DNA of 45,171 nt. Source: Alphaproteobacteria bacterium. GTDB lineage: Bacteria > Pseudomonadota > Alphaproteobacteria > RF32 > CAG-239. Shown here piece by piece: positions 1-8,763 of the stretch. The position numbers and the translations under genes were made by a program. The notes beneath the pieces were generated by a model that was not told the DNA's origin, did not search any database, and was given only the letters and a program-made list of their open reading frames with translations. The DNA is taken from contig JAFTII010000010.1 in NCBI GenBank assembly GCA_017457005.1, forward strand, positions 1 through 45,171, written 5' to 3'. Every line of letters starts with the position of its first letter. Position 1 is the first letter of the stretch.

Positions 1-63
1 AGAACTGATACCTAAACCAATCAGGAGCAAACAGCCCCAAAAACCAGCGGTAAATCTTGCCAT
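1..63 (-). CDS. Partial membrane or secreted protein, N-terminus only
   Basis: The reverse strand has an ATG at 63-61 preceded by a purine-rich ribosome site (AGGGGGCGGAG directly upstream). It opens 21 codons that run off the left edge. The visible peptide begins M-A-R-F-T-A-G-F-W-G-C and continues with L-L-L-I-G-L-G-I-S-S, a short basic start followed by a hydrophobic stretch, as in a signal peptide or first membrane segment. A good sigma70-type promoter lies 34 bases upstream of the start. The family cannot be named from 21 residues. rbfA, which often follows infB, is an unlikely identity because it encodes a soluble protein. Confidence 0.5.
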   Translation of the reverse strand, partial: MARFTAGFWGCLLLIGLGISS

Positions 64-96
64 CTCCGCCCCCTATAATTAAACCTCACTAATTAT

Positions 97-125
97 AGGA
101 TAGATTGTTATTACCAAATTGTCAA
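97..125 (-). promoter_or_regulatory. Sigma70-type promoter for the left-edge gene
   Basis: On the reverse strand a perfect -35 TTGACA (125-120) is followed after 17 bases by TATCCT (102-97, 4 of 6 matches to TATAAT). Transcription would start near 90, about 27 bases before the ATG at 63. Confidence 0.55.
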
Positions 126-176
126 GATATAATTAAAGATGATGGACAGAGAAAGAGATTAGGGATTAGAGGTAAC

Positions 177-242
177 TGTCATTGTCGCTTTATTCGGGCA
201 AGCTCTAGAAAAAAGATACTCCGGTCAAGCTGAAGTATGACA
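177..242. repeat. Degenerate intergenic palindromic element
   Basis: The stretch is bounded by TGTCAT (177-182) and its inverse ATGACA (237-242). It contains imperfect inverted arms built on CGGGCAAGC on the left and GGTCAAGC on the right. This resembles the palindromic intergenic repeats with gtcaagc...gatgaca ends that are common in alphaproteobacterial genomes, but here the arms are eroded. No second copy was found in this window, so the assignment rests on symmetry alone. Confidence 0.4.
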
Positions 243-314
243 TATAAAACTTTTTGGAAAGGATGAAATTATATATGGGGTAATTGGCAGGGATGGTAAT
301 TTTTAGAAAAAATA

Positions 315-343
315 AAAAAGGAGGATATTGTATCCTCCTTTTT
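315..343 (-). terminator. Intrinsic terminator of the infB operon
   Basis: A perfect 13-bp stem (AAAAAGGAGGATA, 315-327, with 331-343) closes a 3-base loop. Read leftward, downstream of infB, it is followed by T-rich sequence. It lies 17 bases after the infB stop codon and closes the rimP-nusA-ylxR-infB transcript. Confidence 0.85.
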
Positions 344-359
344 AGCTTATATAGGAAAA

Positions 360-2831
360 CTAAAGTTTTGCAGCGATTTCTTCTATTTCATAACATTCAA
401 TAAAGTCGCCTTTTTGAATATCATTGTAGTTTTCAAAAGAAATACCACATTCATATCCTTCTTTAACTTCTTTAACGTCTTCTTTATAGCGTTTAAGTTG
501 TCCGATGGAGCCATCGTGGATAACAACGTTATCACGCAACAGACGAATTTTTGCACCTCTTTTGACCATGCCTTCGGTTACCATACATCCGCCAACTTTA
601 CCAACTCCGGTAATGTTATAAACTTCACGGATTTCAGCATAACCAAGAAGTTTTTCTTTAAGTTCGGGAGAAAGCATCCCTTCCAAACCTTTTTTAACGT
701 CATCAAGTACATCGTAAATAATTGAATAGTATTTGATGTCAATTCCATCTCGGCGAGCCATGTCGCGTGCAGGAGGAGTTGCACGAACGTTAAATCCGAT
801 AACTAAGGCGTGAGAAGCTTTTGCTAAAGTGATGTCAGATTCTGAAATAGGACCTACGGCAGAGTGCAGAATCTGAACACTGACTTCTTCGTTAGAAAGC
901 TTATTAATGGTGCCTTCAATTGCTTCAATAGAGCCTTGAACATCAGCTTTGATGATGAGCGGTAAGTGTTTAACTTCTCCTGATTTGATTTTATCTAACA
1001 TCATTTCCATAGCTGATTTTGCAGATTTAACCAATTTGGCTTCACGTTCTTTACGAATCCGGTAACCGGTTATTTCTTTAGCTTGGTTTTCATCTGCTAC
1101 GACAACAAAATCATCTCCGGCCGATGGTGTGCCTTGTAGGCCTAATACTTCAACCGGAGTAGCGGGATCTGCTTCATAAACTTTTTGTCCGCGTTCGTTG
1201 AACATAGCTCTGATACGCCCCCATTCTTTGCCGGCAATACAGATATCTCCGATTTTGAGAGTTCCTTTTTGGACAAGAGCAGTTACAACCGTACCGCGAC
1301 CTTTTTCCATTTTGGCCTCAACTACAGCACCTTCTGCTTTGCGGTTGGGGTTAGCTTTCAGATCAAGCATTTCAGCTTGTAATAAAATGGCCTCAACCAA
1401 TTTATCAATGTTAATACGTTTTTTGGCAGAAACTTCGGCGCATAGGCATTCACCACCCATTTCTTCAACGCCAATTCCGTGTTGAAGTAAAGAGGTTTTA
1501 ACTTTCATGGGGTCTGCACCAGGGAGATCTATTTTGTTAATCGCTACTACAATAGGTACTTCTGCGGCTTGAGCATGACGAATTGCTTCAACGGTTTGAG
1601 GCATAATACCATCATTAGCGGCAACAACTAATACCACAATATCGGTTACTTTAGCACCGCGAGCGCGCATTTCAGAAAATGCTTCGTGTCCGGGGGTATC
1701 AATAAAAGTGATTTTATCTCCTGTAGAAACAGTGATTTGATAAGCTCCAATATGCTGGGTAATGCCGCCGGCTTCTTTTGCGACAACATTGGTTTCACGT
1801 AAAGCATCTAATAATGAAGTCTTACCATGGTCAACGTGTCCCATAACCGTTACAACCGGTGGACGAGGCAGAAGCATATCCGCAGTATCTTCTACGGTTT
1901 GAATTGCTTGTTCAACATCACTATCAGCAACGCGTTTGAATTTGTGACCAAAATCTTCAACAATCAATTGAGCGGTATCAGCATCAATAGGTTGGTTTAT
2001 GGTGGCCATAACACCTAAACCCATAAGTTTTTTGATAACTTCAGCACTCTTTTCAGCCATACGGTTAGCTAACTCTTGAACAGTTATAACTTCAGGAATA
2101 ATAACTTCTTTAATGACCTTTTCTTGAGGTTGGGTTTGTGCTTGGACGGGTTTGGGTTGTTTCTTCTTGAATCTGCGACGAGGCCCGCCAAATCCGTAAT
2201 CGTCATCATCGTCATCTGATGAAATATTGTATAAGCTTACTTTGTTGTTGCGGCGTTGAGGTTCAAAACTGCGTTTCATAACCTTTTTGCGTTCTTGTTC
2301 AAAGACTTCTTCTTTGCTTACAGGACGATTGTATTTTTTTGACGGAATGTCATCTTCATCTTCGTCATCATCGTAGTCACGAGATGATTTTTTATCTTTA
2401 TTTTTGTTGCGAGAATCGTTATCTGTTTCAGATGTAGAGGTAGTTTGCGGTTTAACGCTTTCTTTTGCTTCTTTTTGAGCTTTTTCCTCTGCTAAGGCTT
2501 GAGCTTCCTCTCTTTTTTTGCGCTCAAGTTCCTCTTCTTCTTTTTGTTTTTGACGAATGGCGTTGCGCTCTTCTTCCTCTTGTCTGCGTTTGTTTTCGTA
2601 CTCTTTAGCTTCGGCAATAAGGCGCAATTTGGTTGCGGTTGCTTCATCAATCTCAACTTTAGGTTCAGGTTTTGGGGTGTTTGATAAAATTATTCTTTTT
2701 TTACGAACTTCAACTTGGACAATCTTCTTTCCATCTCTACTATGACCTTTGGATGTATCTCCAAGTCCTTTCAAAGTCAGCGTGGACTTACCTGATAATG
2801 TTAATTTGCCTTTGCTGTTTTCTTCTGTCAT
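360..2831 (-). CDS. infB: Translation initiation factor IF-2
   Basis: IF-2 is the GTPase that places initiator fMet-tRNA on the 30S subunit and promotes subunit joining. The 823-residue protein starts with the short IF2-associated segment (K-S-T-L-T-L-K-G, then V-E-V-R-K-K-R). A long low-complexity charged linker follows (about residues 60-235, Glu/Lys-rich then an Asp run). The conserved core has the second N-terminal IF2 domain near 248-300, G1 GHVDHGKT at 331-338, G3 DTPGH at 378-382 and G4 NKID at 432-435. Domains II-IV follow to the C-terminus. The ATG has GGAGAG upstream. It is the last gene of its operon and ends in TAG just before a terminator. The usual downstream neighbours rbfA and truB are absent. 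Length is normal for alphaproteobacteria. Confidence 0.98.
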   Translation of the reverse strand: MTEENSKGKLTLSGKSTLTLKGLGDTSKGHSRDGKKIVQVEVRKKRIILSNTPKPEPKVEIDEATATKLRLIAEAKEYENKRRQEEEERNAIRQKQKEEEELERKKREEAQALAEEKAQKEAKESVKPQTTSTSETDNDSRNKNKDKKSSRDYDDDEDEDDIPSKKYNRPVSKEEVFEQERKKVMKRSFEPQRRNNKVSLYNISSDDDDDDYGFGGPRRRFKKKQPKPVQAQTQPQEKVIKEVIIPEVITVQELANRMAEKSAEVIKKLMGLGVMATINQPIDADTAQLIVEDFGHKFKRVADSDVEQAIQTVEDTADMLLPRPPVVTVMGHVDHGKTSLLDALRETNVVAKEAGGITQHIGAYQITVSTGDKITFIDTPGHEAFSEMRARGAKVTDIVVLVVAANDGIMPQTVEAIRHAQAAEVPIVVAINKIDLPGADPMKVKTSLLQHGIGVEEMGGECLCAEVSAKKRINIDKLVEAILLQAEMLDLKANPNRKAEGAVVEAKMEKGRGTVVTALVQKGTLKIGDICIAGKEWGRIRAMFNERGQKVYEADPATPVEVLGLQGTPSAGDDFVVVADENQAKEITGYRIRKEREAKLVKSAKSAMEMMLDKIKSGEVKHLPLIIKADVQGSIEAIEGTINKLSNEEVSVQILHSAVGPISESDITLAKASHALVIGFNVRATPPARDMARRDGIDIKYYSIIYDVLDDVKKGLEGMLSPELKEKLLGYAEIREVYNITGVGKVGGCMVTEGMVKRGAKIRLLRDNVVIHDGSIGQLKRYKEDVKEVKEGYECGISFENYNDIQKGDFIECYEIEEIAAKL

Positions 2832-2862
2832 ATATAAAACTCTCCGTTATTTTTGCATTTAA

Positions 2863-3435
2863 TTATGAATTAAGAAATTGGTTTAATCTTTCAAATTCTC
2901 GACTTACCGCATTAGACATTTCGCTTTTAAGAAAAGCGCTATGAACAGTGTTTGTTTTATCAAGTGCCTTGTCTAACTCCTCTGTCGTAAATAATCTGTA
3001 TATGGGGGTGTTGCCGGCAAGACGAGAAATTTTTTCTGTTCCGTCTGAGCCGGCATCGATTGCTTCCATGATAAATAATACGTGATTTCTTTTAATGGCC
3101 TCCGTTACTTTATCCATTCCGCTGATTAAACAACCGGCTTTGCGTGCTAAAGAAATTGATTGTAAAGCAGAAGTTCGCAATATTTGTTCAACCATGGATT
3201 CAAGGTTTATTGCAGGTTTCACTTTTTTCTTTAGGGATTTGGCAAATAAGTTACCGTTGATTGCTTTGCAAAGTAAAGTCTTTGAAACAGAAACGTAAAC
3301 CCCTTTGCCTGCCAGCTTTTTTTTGAAATCGGGAACAACGAATCCGTCAGGAAGTGCAACAAAGCGCAGTAATTGCTCTTTTTTCAGCAGATTACCGCTT
3401 GCTATACATTTTCTGGTTGTTTCTTCAGTTTTCAT
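2863..3435 (-). CDS. ylxR: YlxR (DUF448) RNA-binding protein fused to an L7Ae-like domain
   Basis: The 190-residue protein has an N-terminal YlxR fold (about residues 5-80) with the family's R-K-C-I-A-S-G start and G-K-G-V-Y motif. From about residue 85 it has an L7Ae/YlxQ-like domain with L-A-R-K-A-G-C-L-I-S-G. The two-domain form is usual in alphaproteobacteria, whereas Firmicutes carry ylxR and ylxQ as separate genes. Both domains are thought to bind RNA, and the place between nusA and infB suggests a role in translation or transcription. The start is ATG with AGGA seven bases upstream. It is co-directional with infB, 31 bases away. The biochemical function is not established. Confidence 0.93.
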   Translation of the reverse strand: MKTEETTRKCIASGNLLKKEQLLRFVALPDGFVVPDFKKKLAGKGVYVSVSKTLLCKAINGNLFAKSLKKKVKPAINLESMVEQILRTSALQSISLARKAGCLISGMDKVTEAIKRNHVLFIMEAIDAGSDGTEKISRLAGNTPIYRLFTTEELDKALDKTNTVHSAFLKSEMSNAVSREFERLNQFLNS

Positions 3436-3509
3436 CAGTTGTTCCTATGTCGCGATTTTGATTTAAAGCGGATGGGGAAACCGTGTAATTGATTTCCCCG
3501 TATTTAATA

Positions 3510-5021
3510 TTATTCAAACCAATGTTCACGAGCATTCATAATTATTTTATTGGCTTCTTGAACAGATATGGTGTTTTCTCCTAATATCTCAATAAGCTCA
3601 TCTGCTGCTAAGTCAGCCAAATCATCAATGGTTTTGATGTTTGCATTGGCTAAGGTCAAGAGCATATCTCTATCTAAACCATCAACTGTTTGCAGTTTGT
3701 CATCAATACCCAATGATTTGCTTTGTTTTTCAAACTCTTGATCACGTTTGGCAATATATTCTTTTGCTCGGGATTGGAGTTCTTGAGCAACATCTTCATC
3801 AAAGCCTTCAATTTCAGCTAAGTCATTCAGGCTAACCAAAGCTATTTCATCAACTTTTGAGAAACCTTCGGCAATGAGTAGGTGAGCAATCATTTCATCT
3901 ACATCTAAAGCTTCCATAAAGCGTTGAGAACGAACTTTATTTTCGTTTGAACGGCGTTCTTGTTCTTGTTCTTCAGTTAAGACGTCAATATCGCATCCTA
4001 AAAGTTGTGAGGCCAGTTTTACATTTTGACCGCGTCTGCCGATGGCAATAGAGAATTGTTCTTGCGGAACTACAACTTCAATACGATTGTTTTCTTCGTC
4101 AATAACAACCTTGCTGACTTCAGCAGGAGAAAGTGCGCTGACAATAAATTGTGCGCGGTCTTCAGAGTGAGGAACAATATCAATCTTTTCTCCTTGGAGT
4201 TCTGTTACAACTGCTTGAACACGAATGCCTCGTAAACCAACGCAAGCACCAACCGGGTCAATAGTCATATCTTCGGCTCTGACAGCAATTTTTGCTTTGG
4301 AGCCGGGATCACGAGCAACGCCCATGATTTTGACGATACCGTCATAAATTTCAGGTACTTCTGAAGTAAATAATTTAGCTAAAAATTCAGGACAAGTACG
4401 AGATAAAAAGATTTGCGGACCTTTGTTTTCTCTGCGGACATCTAAAACATAAGCACGGATACGATCTCCGTTTTTGAATTTTTCTCTGGGAATGATTTCA
4501 TCTCGGCGTAAAATGGCTTCGGTTTTGCCGATGTCTAAAATAATATTGCCAAATTCAATTCTTTTAACTGTACCGTTAATAATTGTGCCGATTTTTTCTT
4601 TGTATTCTTCAAATTGTTTGTTGCGCTCAGCTTCACGAACTTTTTGTACAATAACTTGTTTGGCGGTTTGAGCTGCAATACGTCCGAAGTCAATCGGAGG
4701 AAGCGGATCTATCAAAAATTCGCCGACTTTGATGTCAGGATCATAAGCTTGTGCTTCATCCAAATATAATTGAGAAGATTCATTTTCTATTTCAACATCA
4801 TCAGCAACAACTTCACGGTATCTGGCTAAGCTGATTGCTCCGCTTTTGCGGTCAATGTGAGCGCGAATGTCATGTTCAAATCCGTATTTGGAACGAGCAG
4901 CTTTTTGAATAGCAATTTCCATTGCTTCTAAAACATCATTTCGCTCAATGCTTTTTTCTCTGGCAACAGTATCAGCAACCAAAATTATTTCTGGTCTGGG
5001 CATGTTTTCGGTAGTTTCCAT
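3510..5021 (-). CDS. nusA: Transcription termination/antitermination factor NusA
   Basis: NusA binds RNA polymerase and nascent RNA and modulates pausing, intrinsic termination and antitermination. The 503-residue protein has the N-terminal RNAP-binding domain (about 1-130) and an S1 domain (about 135-200). KH1 and KH2 follow (about 230-345), with A-I-G-R-R-G-Q-N-V-K-L-A in KH2. Two C-terminal acidic helix-hairpin-helix repeats (about 370-425 and 450-503) are typical of proteobacteria. Two C-terminal repeats suggest the autoinhibited, alpha-CTD-responsive form known from E. coli. The ATG is preceded by a clear GAGGAC site. It sits between rimP (31 bases upstream) and ylxR. Confidence 0.97.
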   Translation of the reverse strand: METTENMPRPEIILVADTVAREKSIERNDVLEAMEIAIQKAARSKYGFEHDIRAHIDRKSGAISLARYREVVADDVEIENESSQLYLDEAQAYDPDIKVGEFLIDPLPPIDFGRIAAQTAKQVIVQKVREAERNKQFEEYKEKIGTIINGTVKRIEFGNIILDIGKTEAILRRDEIIPREKFKNGDRIRAYVLDVRRENKGPQIFLSRTCPEFLAKLFTSEVPEIYDGIVKIMGVARDPGSKAKIAVRAEDMTIDPVGACVGLRGIRVQAVVTELQGEKIDIVPHSEDRAQFIVSALSPAEVSKVVIDEENNRIEVVVPQEQFSIAIGRRGQNVKLASQLLGCDIDVLTEEQEQERRSNENKVRSQRFMEALDVDEMIAHLLIAEGFSKVDEIALVSLNDLAEIEGFDEDVAQELQSRAKEYIAKRDQEFEKQSKSLGIDDKLQTVDGLDRDMLLTLANANIKTIDDLADLAADELIEILGENTISVQEANKIIMNAREHWFE

Positions 5022-5052
5022 TTTTGTCCTCGTTAAAATATTAGTAAGTTAA

Positions 5053-5550
5053 TTATTCTTCAGTTTGAGAAGCTTCGGCTTCTGCAAGCAATTCATCATT
5101 TAATACCAATTTGGCTTTTGATATGCTATTATAAGGAATCAGGTATTCGGTTCCCTCCATATCAAAATGAATTTGTTGTTGGGAATCTACATTTATAATG
5201 CGTCCCTTAAAACGTTTGCGTCCATTAATCTCTTGTTTGGTTTCAATCTTGGTTTCATAGCCGCAAAAACGTTCAAAATTTTCTAGCTTGGTAAGAGGGC
5301 GATCAAGTCCGGGAGAACTTACTTCAAGTGAATATTCTCTGTCTATAGGATCTGCTTCATCCAAAACTTCGGATATGGCCCGACTGACTAATGCGCAGTC
5401 ATCGACGATCAGAGCTTGGCGATCTTTGCGTTCAATCATTATTTGTAAGGTTGGATTTTTGACGCCAATAGTCGTAATCCTAACTACTTCAAAACCTAAA
5501 TCTTCAATAATCGGAGATAATAGGTTTTCTATTGAATTTATGTCAGCCAT
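5053..5550 (-). CDS. rimP: Ribosome maturation factor RimP
   Basis: RimP assists 30S subunit assembly. The 165-residue protein has the family signature in the first half (E-V-S-S-P-G-L-D-R-P-L, about residues 77-87), with an N-terminal alpha/beta domain and a C-terminal Sm-like beta domain (F-K-G-R-I, then a short acidic tail). The ATG has AGGAGA nine bases upstream. It is the first gene of the leftward rimP-nusA-ylxR-infB operon, a conserved arrangement. Between the probable promoter region and the ribosome site lies a GC-rich hairpin (5573-5594) that may act on the whole operon. Confidence 0.95.
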   Translation of the reverse strand: MADINSIENLLSPIIEDLGFEVVRITTIGVKNPTLQIMIERKDRQALIVDDCALVSRAISEVLDEADPIDREYSLEVSSPGLDRPLTKLENFERFCGYETKIETKQEINGRKRFKGRIINVDSQQQIHFDMEGTEYLIPYNSISKAKLVLNDELLAEAEASQTEE

Positions 5551-5572
5551 AAATTGGTTTCTCCTAATGAAA

Positions 5573-5594
5573 GAGCGGGGCTTTTGCCCCGCTC
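5573..5594 (-). promoter_or_regulatory. GC-rich hairpin in the rimP leader
   Basis: GAGCGGGGC (5573-5581) and GCCCCGCTC (5586-5594) form a perfect 9-bp stem with a TTTT loop. It lies 22 bases upstream of the rimP start. On the leftward transcript the stem is followed by TTTCATT and then the AGGAGA ribosome site. No rightward gene ends here, since ampG reads away, so it is not a downstream terminator. It is either an attenuator or a leader stabiliser for the operon that encodes NusA. Confidence 0.55.
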
Positions 5595-5731
5595 ATATAA
5601 TATTGTTTATATTTATGTTCACTATATAACAGAAAAAATTTTTAAAATCCAGTACTTTTTTATGTTTGTGGTTTTAGTTTTTTATTAAACCTATTGTGTT
5701 ATTGATAATGACGTTATTTTGGGGAGAGTTT

Positions 5732-7120
5732 ATGTCAGGCAAGCTAGTTGAAACAATAAAAGTATATTTGGACCGCAGAATGATTAAAATGTTGTTGTTG
5801 GGTTTCTCTAGTGGGTTCCCTTATCTGTTGGTTTTTGGTACGTTTAATTTGTGGTTGAAGGATGCCGGAGTTTCTTTGGCGGCAATAGGTTTGTTTTCTT
5901 TGGCTAAAGCTCCTTATAGCTTAAAGTGGTTGTGGTCACCATTGGTGGATAGAGTTAAACTGCCTTTGTTTCATAAATTGGGCAGAAGACGAGGTTGGGC
6001 ATTATTTGCACAAATTGCGTTATTTTTTTCATTATGGGGAATGGCTGTAACGAATCCGGTTTTTCATCCGTGGCATATGGCGATTTTTGCGTTTTTGACG
6101 GTAGTTGCTTCTGCAACACAAGATATTGTTTTAGATGCTTACAGAATTGAAAGTTTTAACAATAGAGAACAAGGTGCAGGAGTAGCAATATTTGTTTTGG
6201 GGTATCGTATCGGAGCAATGTTTTCAGGCGCAGGAGCATTATTTTTGGCCGCAATTATGCCTTGGAGTGATGTTTATAAGATTATGGCTTTGGGTGCTGT
6301 AGTGGGAATCGTAACAATTCTGTTCTCCGATGAAGCAAAAACGATAGATACTTTATGTTTGCATAGCGAAAATAAGACTTTGTGGCAAAGAGGAAAATGT
6401 TTTTTGAAAAACGCTTTATATAATCCGTTGGCGGATTTTATGAAACGATCTAACTGGCTATGGGTTTTGATATTTATCTTTTTATATAGGATGAGCGATG
6501 CATATATAGCACCAATGGCGTATCCTTTTTATGATGATATGGGATTTAGTAAAATTCAAATAGCAACAATAATAAAAGTATATGGGGTTTTGGCTACAAT
6601 CGGGGGAACTCTTTTGGGCGGAATGATGGTAAACCGTATCGGAATTGTTAAATCTTTGCTTTGGTGCGGAATATTACAAGGATTGTCAAATCTTATATTT
6701 GTTTGGCAAGCTTATGTAGGTAATAATATTTACGTATTGACATTGACTATCTCTGTTGAAAATATTTCCGGAGGAATGGGAACGGCAGCATTTGTTGCGT
6801 ATCTTTCAGCATTGTGCAATGTTAATTATACTGCTACACAATATGCTTTATTATCGTCATTTATGAGTTTTGCTCGCGATGTTTTTGCTGCAACGTCTGG
6901 TTTTGCAGTATCGTTTCTTTCTTGGCAAATGTTTTTTATTGCTACGTCATTGATGTCTTTGCCGGCTTTGGGAATTTTATGGTATTTGGCAAAAAAACGT
7001 TCTTTAGGGCTTTCGCTAGACCTTGTAAGGCATTCGGGAATAGATAAAGTCACTGATACAGTTGGGCAGAATGGACCCGAGCCAAGTAGCAAGGCGCATC
7101 GGCCAAGGAAAAGCAATTAG
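5732..7120 (+). CDS. ampG: AmpG-family MFS permease (probable muropeptide importer)
   Basis: This is a 12-helix major-facilitator protein. Its N-terminal half carries AmpG hallmarks: L-G-F-S-S-G-F-P, F-S-L-A-K-A-P-Y-S-L-K-W-L-W-S-P, G-R-R-R-G-W and S-A-T-Q-D-I-V-L-D-A-Y. AmpG brings anhydro-muropeptides from the periplasm to the cytoplasm for cell-wall recycling. I chose the ATG at 5732 because GGGGAG sits five bases before it; an in-frame GTG at 5696 has no ribosome site and adds 12 residues. The last 40 or so residues are hydrophilic (ending near S-S-K-A-H-R-P-R-K-S-N) and are encoded over the 3' end of the opposing dehydrogenase gene, so they may be a late extension. Substrate identity is inferred from family only. 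Confidence 0.88.
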   Translation: MSGKLVETIKVYLDRRMIKMLLLGFSSGFPYLLVFGTFNLWLKDAGVSLAAIGLFSLAKAPYSLKWLWSPLVDRVKLPLFHKLGRRRGWALFAQIALFFSLWGMAVTNPVFHPWHMAIFAFLTVVASATQDIVLDAYRIESFNNREQGAGVAIFVLGYRIGAMFSGAGALFLAAIMPWSDVYKIMALGAVVGIVTILFSDEAKTIDTLCLHSENKTLWQRGKCFLKNALYNPLADFMKRSNWLWVLIFIFLYRMSDAYIAPMAYPFYDDMGFSKIQIATIIKVYGVLATIGGTLLGGMMVNRIGIVKSLLWCGILQGLSNLIFVWQAYVGNNIYVLTLTISVENISGGMGTAAFVAYLSALCNVNYTATQYALLSSFMSFARDVFAATSGFAVSFLSWQMFFIATSLMSLPALGILWYLAKKRSLGLSLDLVRHSGIDKVTDTVGQNGPEPSSKAHRPRKSN

Positions 7121-7774
7121 CCCGATGTTGCGTTCTAAGCGATTAGCAATGATTTGAGCTGCTTGGTCTGCTTCCATAAAAAACGGCATAGGACAGGTAT
7201 TTTTATCGGTAATGCGAGAGCGAACAAATCCGGGGCAGATGACGGATACATTTATTCTATATTGTTTCAGATTTAAACGTAAAGCTTCTCCCCAAGCTTT
7301 TACGGCAGCTTTGCTTGCGCTATATGAAGGGCAGGCCATTAGTCCGTGATAACCGGCAATGGAACTGGTAATTGCAATTGTTTTGTTGCTGTCTTGACGG
7401 GTTTTGAAAATTTCTATTGCCGGAAGTACCGTGTTTACAACACCCATAACATTAGTATTGAAAGTATTATAGATGTTTTCGGATGTTTCAGCTCCCGTAG
7501 AAACTCCGGCGTTGGCATGTATCAAATTTAAAGGAGCAATCTTTTCGCATTCATTAATCCAATTTTCAGTGGCGGTACGGTCTGTGATATCTAAGGTTTT
7601 GCTATGCACGACAGTTCCTGATTTGCGGCAGCGCTTGGCAATATCTTCCAGTCGTTTAGTGTTGCGGCCGCAGATAAATAAATTATGAGCTCCATGTTGT
7701 GCGTAATATAGGGCTAAAGCTTCACCTATTCCACTGGAAGCACCGGTAATTAAAATATTTTTAAAAGCAGCCAT
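7016..7774 (-). CDS. Short-chain dehydrogenase/reductase
   Basis: This is a classical SDR of 252 residues. The dinucleotide-binding T-G-A-S-S-G-I-G is at 10-17, N-A-G follows beta-4, and the catalytic Ser (I-T-S-S-I-A-G) and Y-S-A-S-K are present. The C-terminal portion has a hydrophobic helix (M-R-L-A-T-W-L-G-S-I-L-P) as in many membrane-associated acyl or steroid-type SDRs. The substrate cannot be told from sequence. The ATG has GGAGAT upstream. It is transcribed toward ampG and overlaps it by 105 bp. It is divergent from yicC, with a 75-base gap that must hold both promoters. Confidence 0.9.
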   Translation of the reverse strand: MAAFKNILITGASSGIGEALALYYAQHGAHNLFICGRNTKRLEDIAKRCRKSGTVVHSKTLDITDRTATENWINECEKIAPLNLIHANAGVSTGAETSENIYNTFNTNVMGVVNTVLPAIEIFKTRQDSNKTIAITSSIAGYHGLMACPSYSASKAAVKAWGEALRLNLKQYRINVSVICPGFVRSRITDKNTCPMPFFMEADQAAQIIANRLERNIGLIAFPWPMRLATWLGSILPNCISDFIYSRMPYKV

Positions 7775-7817
7775 TTTTTATCTCCAAAGTAAAAACTTTT
7801 TAATCATTTTATTTTAA

Positions 7818-7823
7818 TATAAT
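7818..7823 (+). promoter_or_regulatory. Possible -10 box for yicC-gmk
   Basis: A consensus TATAAT lies 27 bases before the TTG start of yicC. The -35 region 17 bases upstream (ACTTTT) is poor, so this is a weak call. Confidence 0.35.
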
Positions 7824-7849
7824 CTCAAACTTGTAGAAGGAGCAGATAA

Positions 7850-8752
7850 TTGAGTATAGCAAGTATGACCGGTTTTGCAAGAACTGTAGGAGAATTACAT
7901 ACAGCTTTGCGTACTGTCAATTGGCAGATGGAAATTAAAAGTGTTAATGGTAAGCAACTGGATATTAAAACCAAATTACCCTTATTGTATGAGGATTTAA
8001 GTTTGGAATTTAAGAAAATTGCCGGTAATTTTTTGCAACGCGGAAATGTAAGTGTATTTTTGGATATTAAAAATAACCAAAATGAACTGAAGGTAAAAAT
8101 TAATAATGAATTGCTTGAAGAACTTTTGCAAAAAGCTACCGATTTATGCTTTAATCATCCAGGAGAAGTGGAAAAGCCAAGAAGCAGTGAACTGTTAGCA
8201 ATGCGTGGAGTAGTTGATGTCATTGATAATCCGCTATCTGATGAAGAAAATGAACAACTGAAAACCGCGATATTAGCAGATTTTGAGCAGTTATGCCAAA
8301 ATTTGGCTAAAGACAGGAAAGCAGAAGGACTGAAAATCAAAGATGTTTTGTTGGATATTTTGCAGAAAATTGCGAAGATAGTTGATAAAATAGAAATTAT
8401 TGGGGAAGAGCTGCCAAATAAAATAAAAACTAAATTAAATGAACAATTAAAATTATGGTTACAAGATAATAATATTAGTGAAGATCGTTTGGCACAAGAA
8501 GTTGTTTTTTATGTTACAAGGGCAGATATAAGAGAAGAAATTGACCGACTTAAAACACATATTAAAACCGCAAATGAACTACTAAACAGTTCTGATACAG
8601 TAGGCAGACGTTTGGATTTTTTGTGTCAGGAATTAAATCGGGAAGCAAATACAACTTGTTCTAAATCTGTTGATATTGAATTAACATCATTGGGAATGGA
8701 GCTTAAGGCATTAATAGAACAATTTAGAGAGCAGGTGCAGAATATTGAGTAA
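7850..8752 (+). CDS. yicC: YicC-family endoribonuclease-like protein
   Basis: The 300-residue protein matches the YicC family across its length. It has S-M-T-G-F-A-R at the N-terminus, a central long helical region, and the conserved C-terminal segment (R-L-D-F-L-C-Q-E-L-N-R-E-A-N-T, then the L-K-A-L-I-E-Q-F-R-E-Q-V-Q-N-I-E end). In E. coli YicC has been linked to RNA degradation. The start is TTG at 7850: AAGGAG is seven bases upstream and the encoded S-I-A-S-M-T-G-F-A-R aligns with the normal YicC start, while the in-frame ATG at 7865 would cut into it. gmk follows 11 bases later, the usual pairing. Confidence 0.93.
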   Translation: MSIASMTGFARTVGELHTALRTVNWQMEIKSVNGKQLDIKTKLPLLYEDLSLEFKKIAGNFLQRGNVSVFLDIKNNQNELKVKINNELLEELLQKATDLCFNHPGEVEKPRSSELLAMRGVVDVIDNPLSDEENEQLKTAILADFEQLCQNLAKDRKAEGLKIKDVLLDILQKIAKIVDKIEIIGEELPNKIKTKLNEQLKLWLQDNNISEDRLAQEVVFYVTRADIREEIDRLKTHIKTANELLNSSDTVGRRLDFLCQELNREANTTCSKSVDIELTSLGMELKALIEQFREQVQNIE

Positions 8753-8763
8753 GGAGTAAGAAG

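Noticed and set aside
414..2944. Several rightward frames of 60-100 codons opposite infB
   Set aside because: They are shadows of the conserved IF-2 frame with no ribosome sites or recognisable domains.
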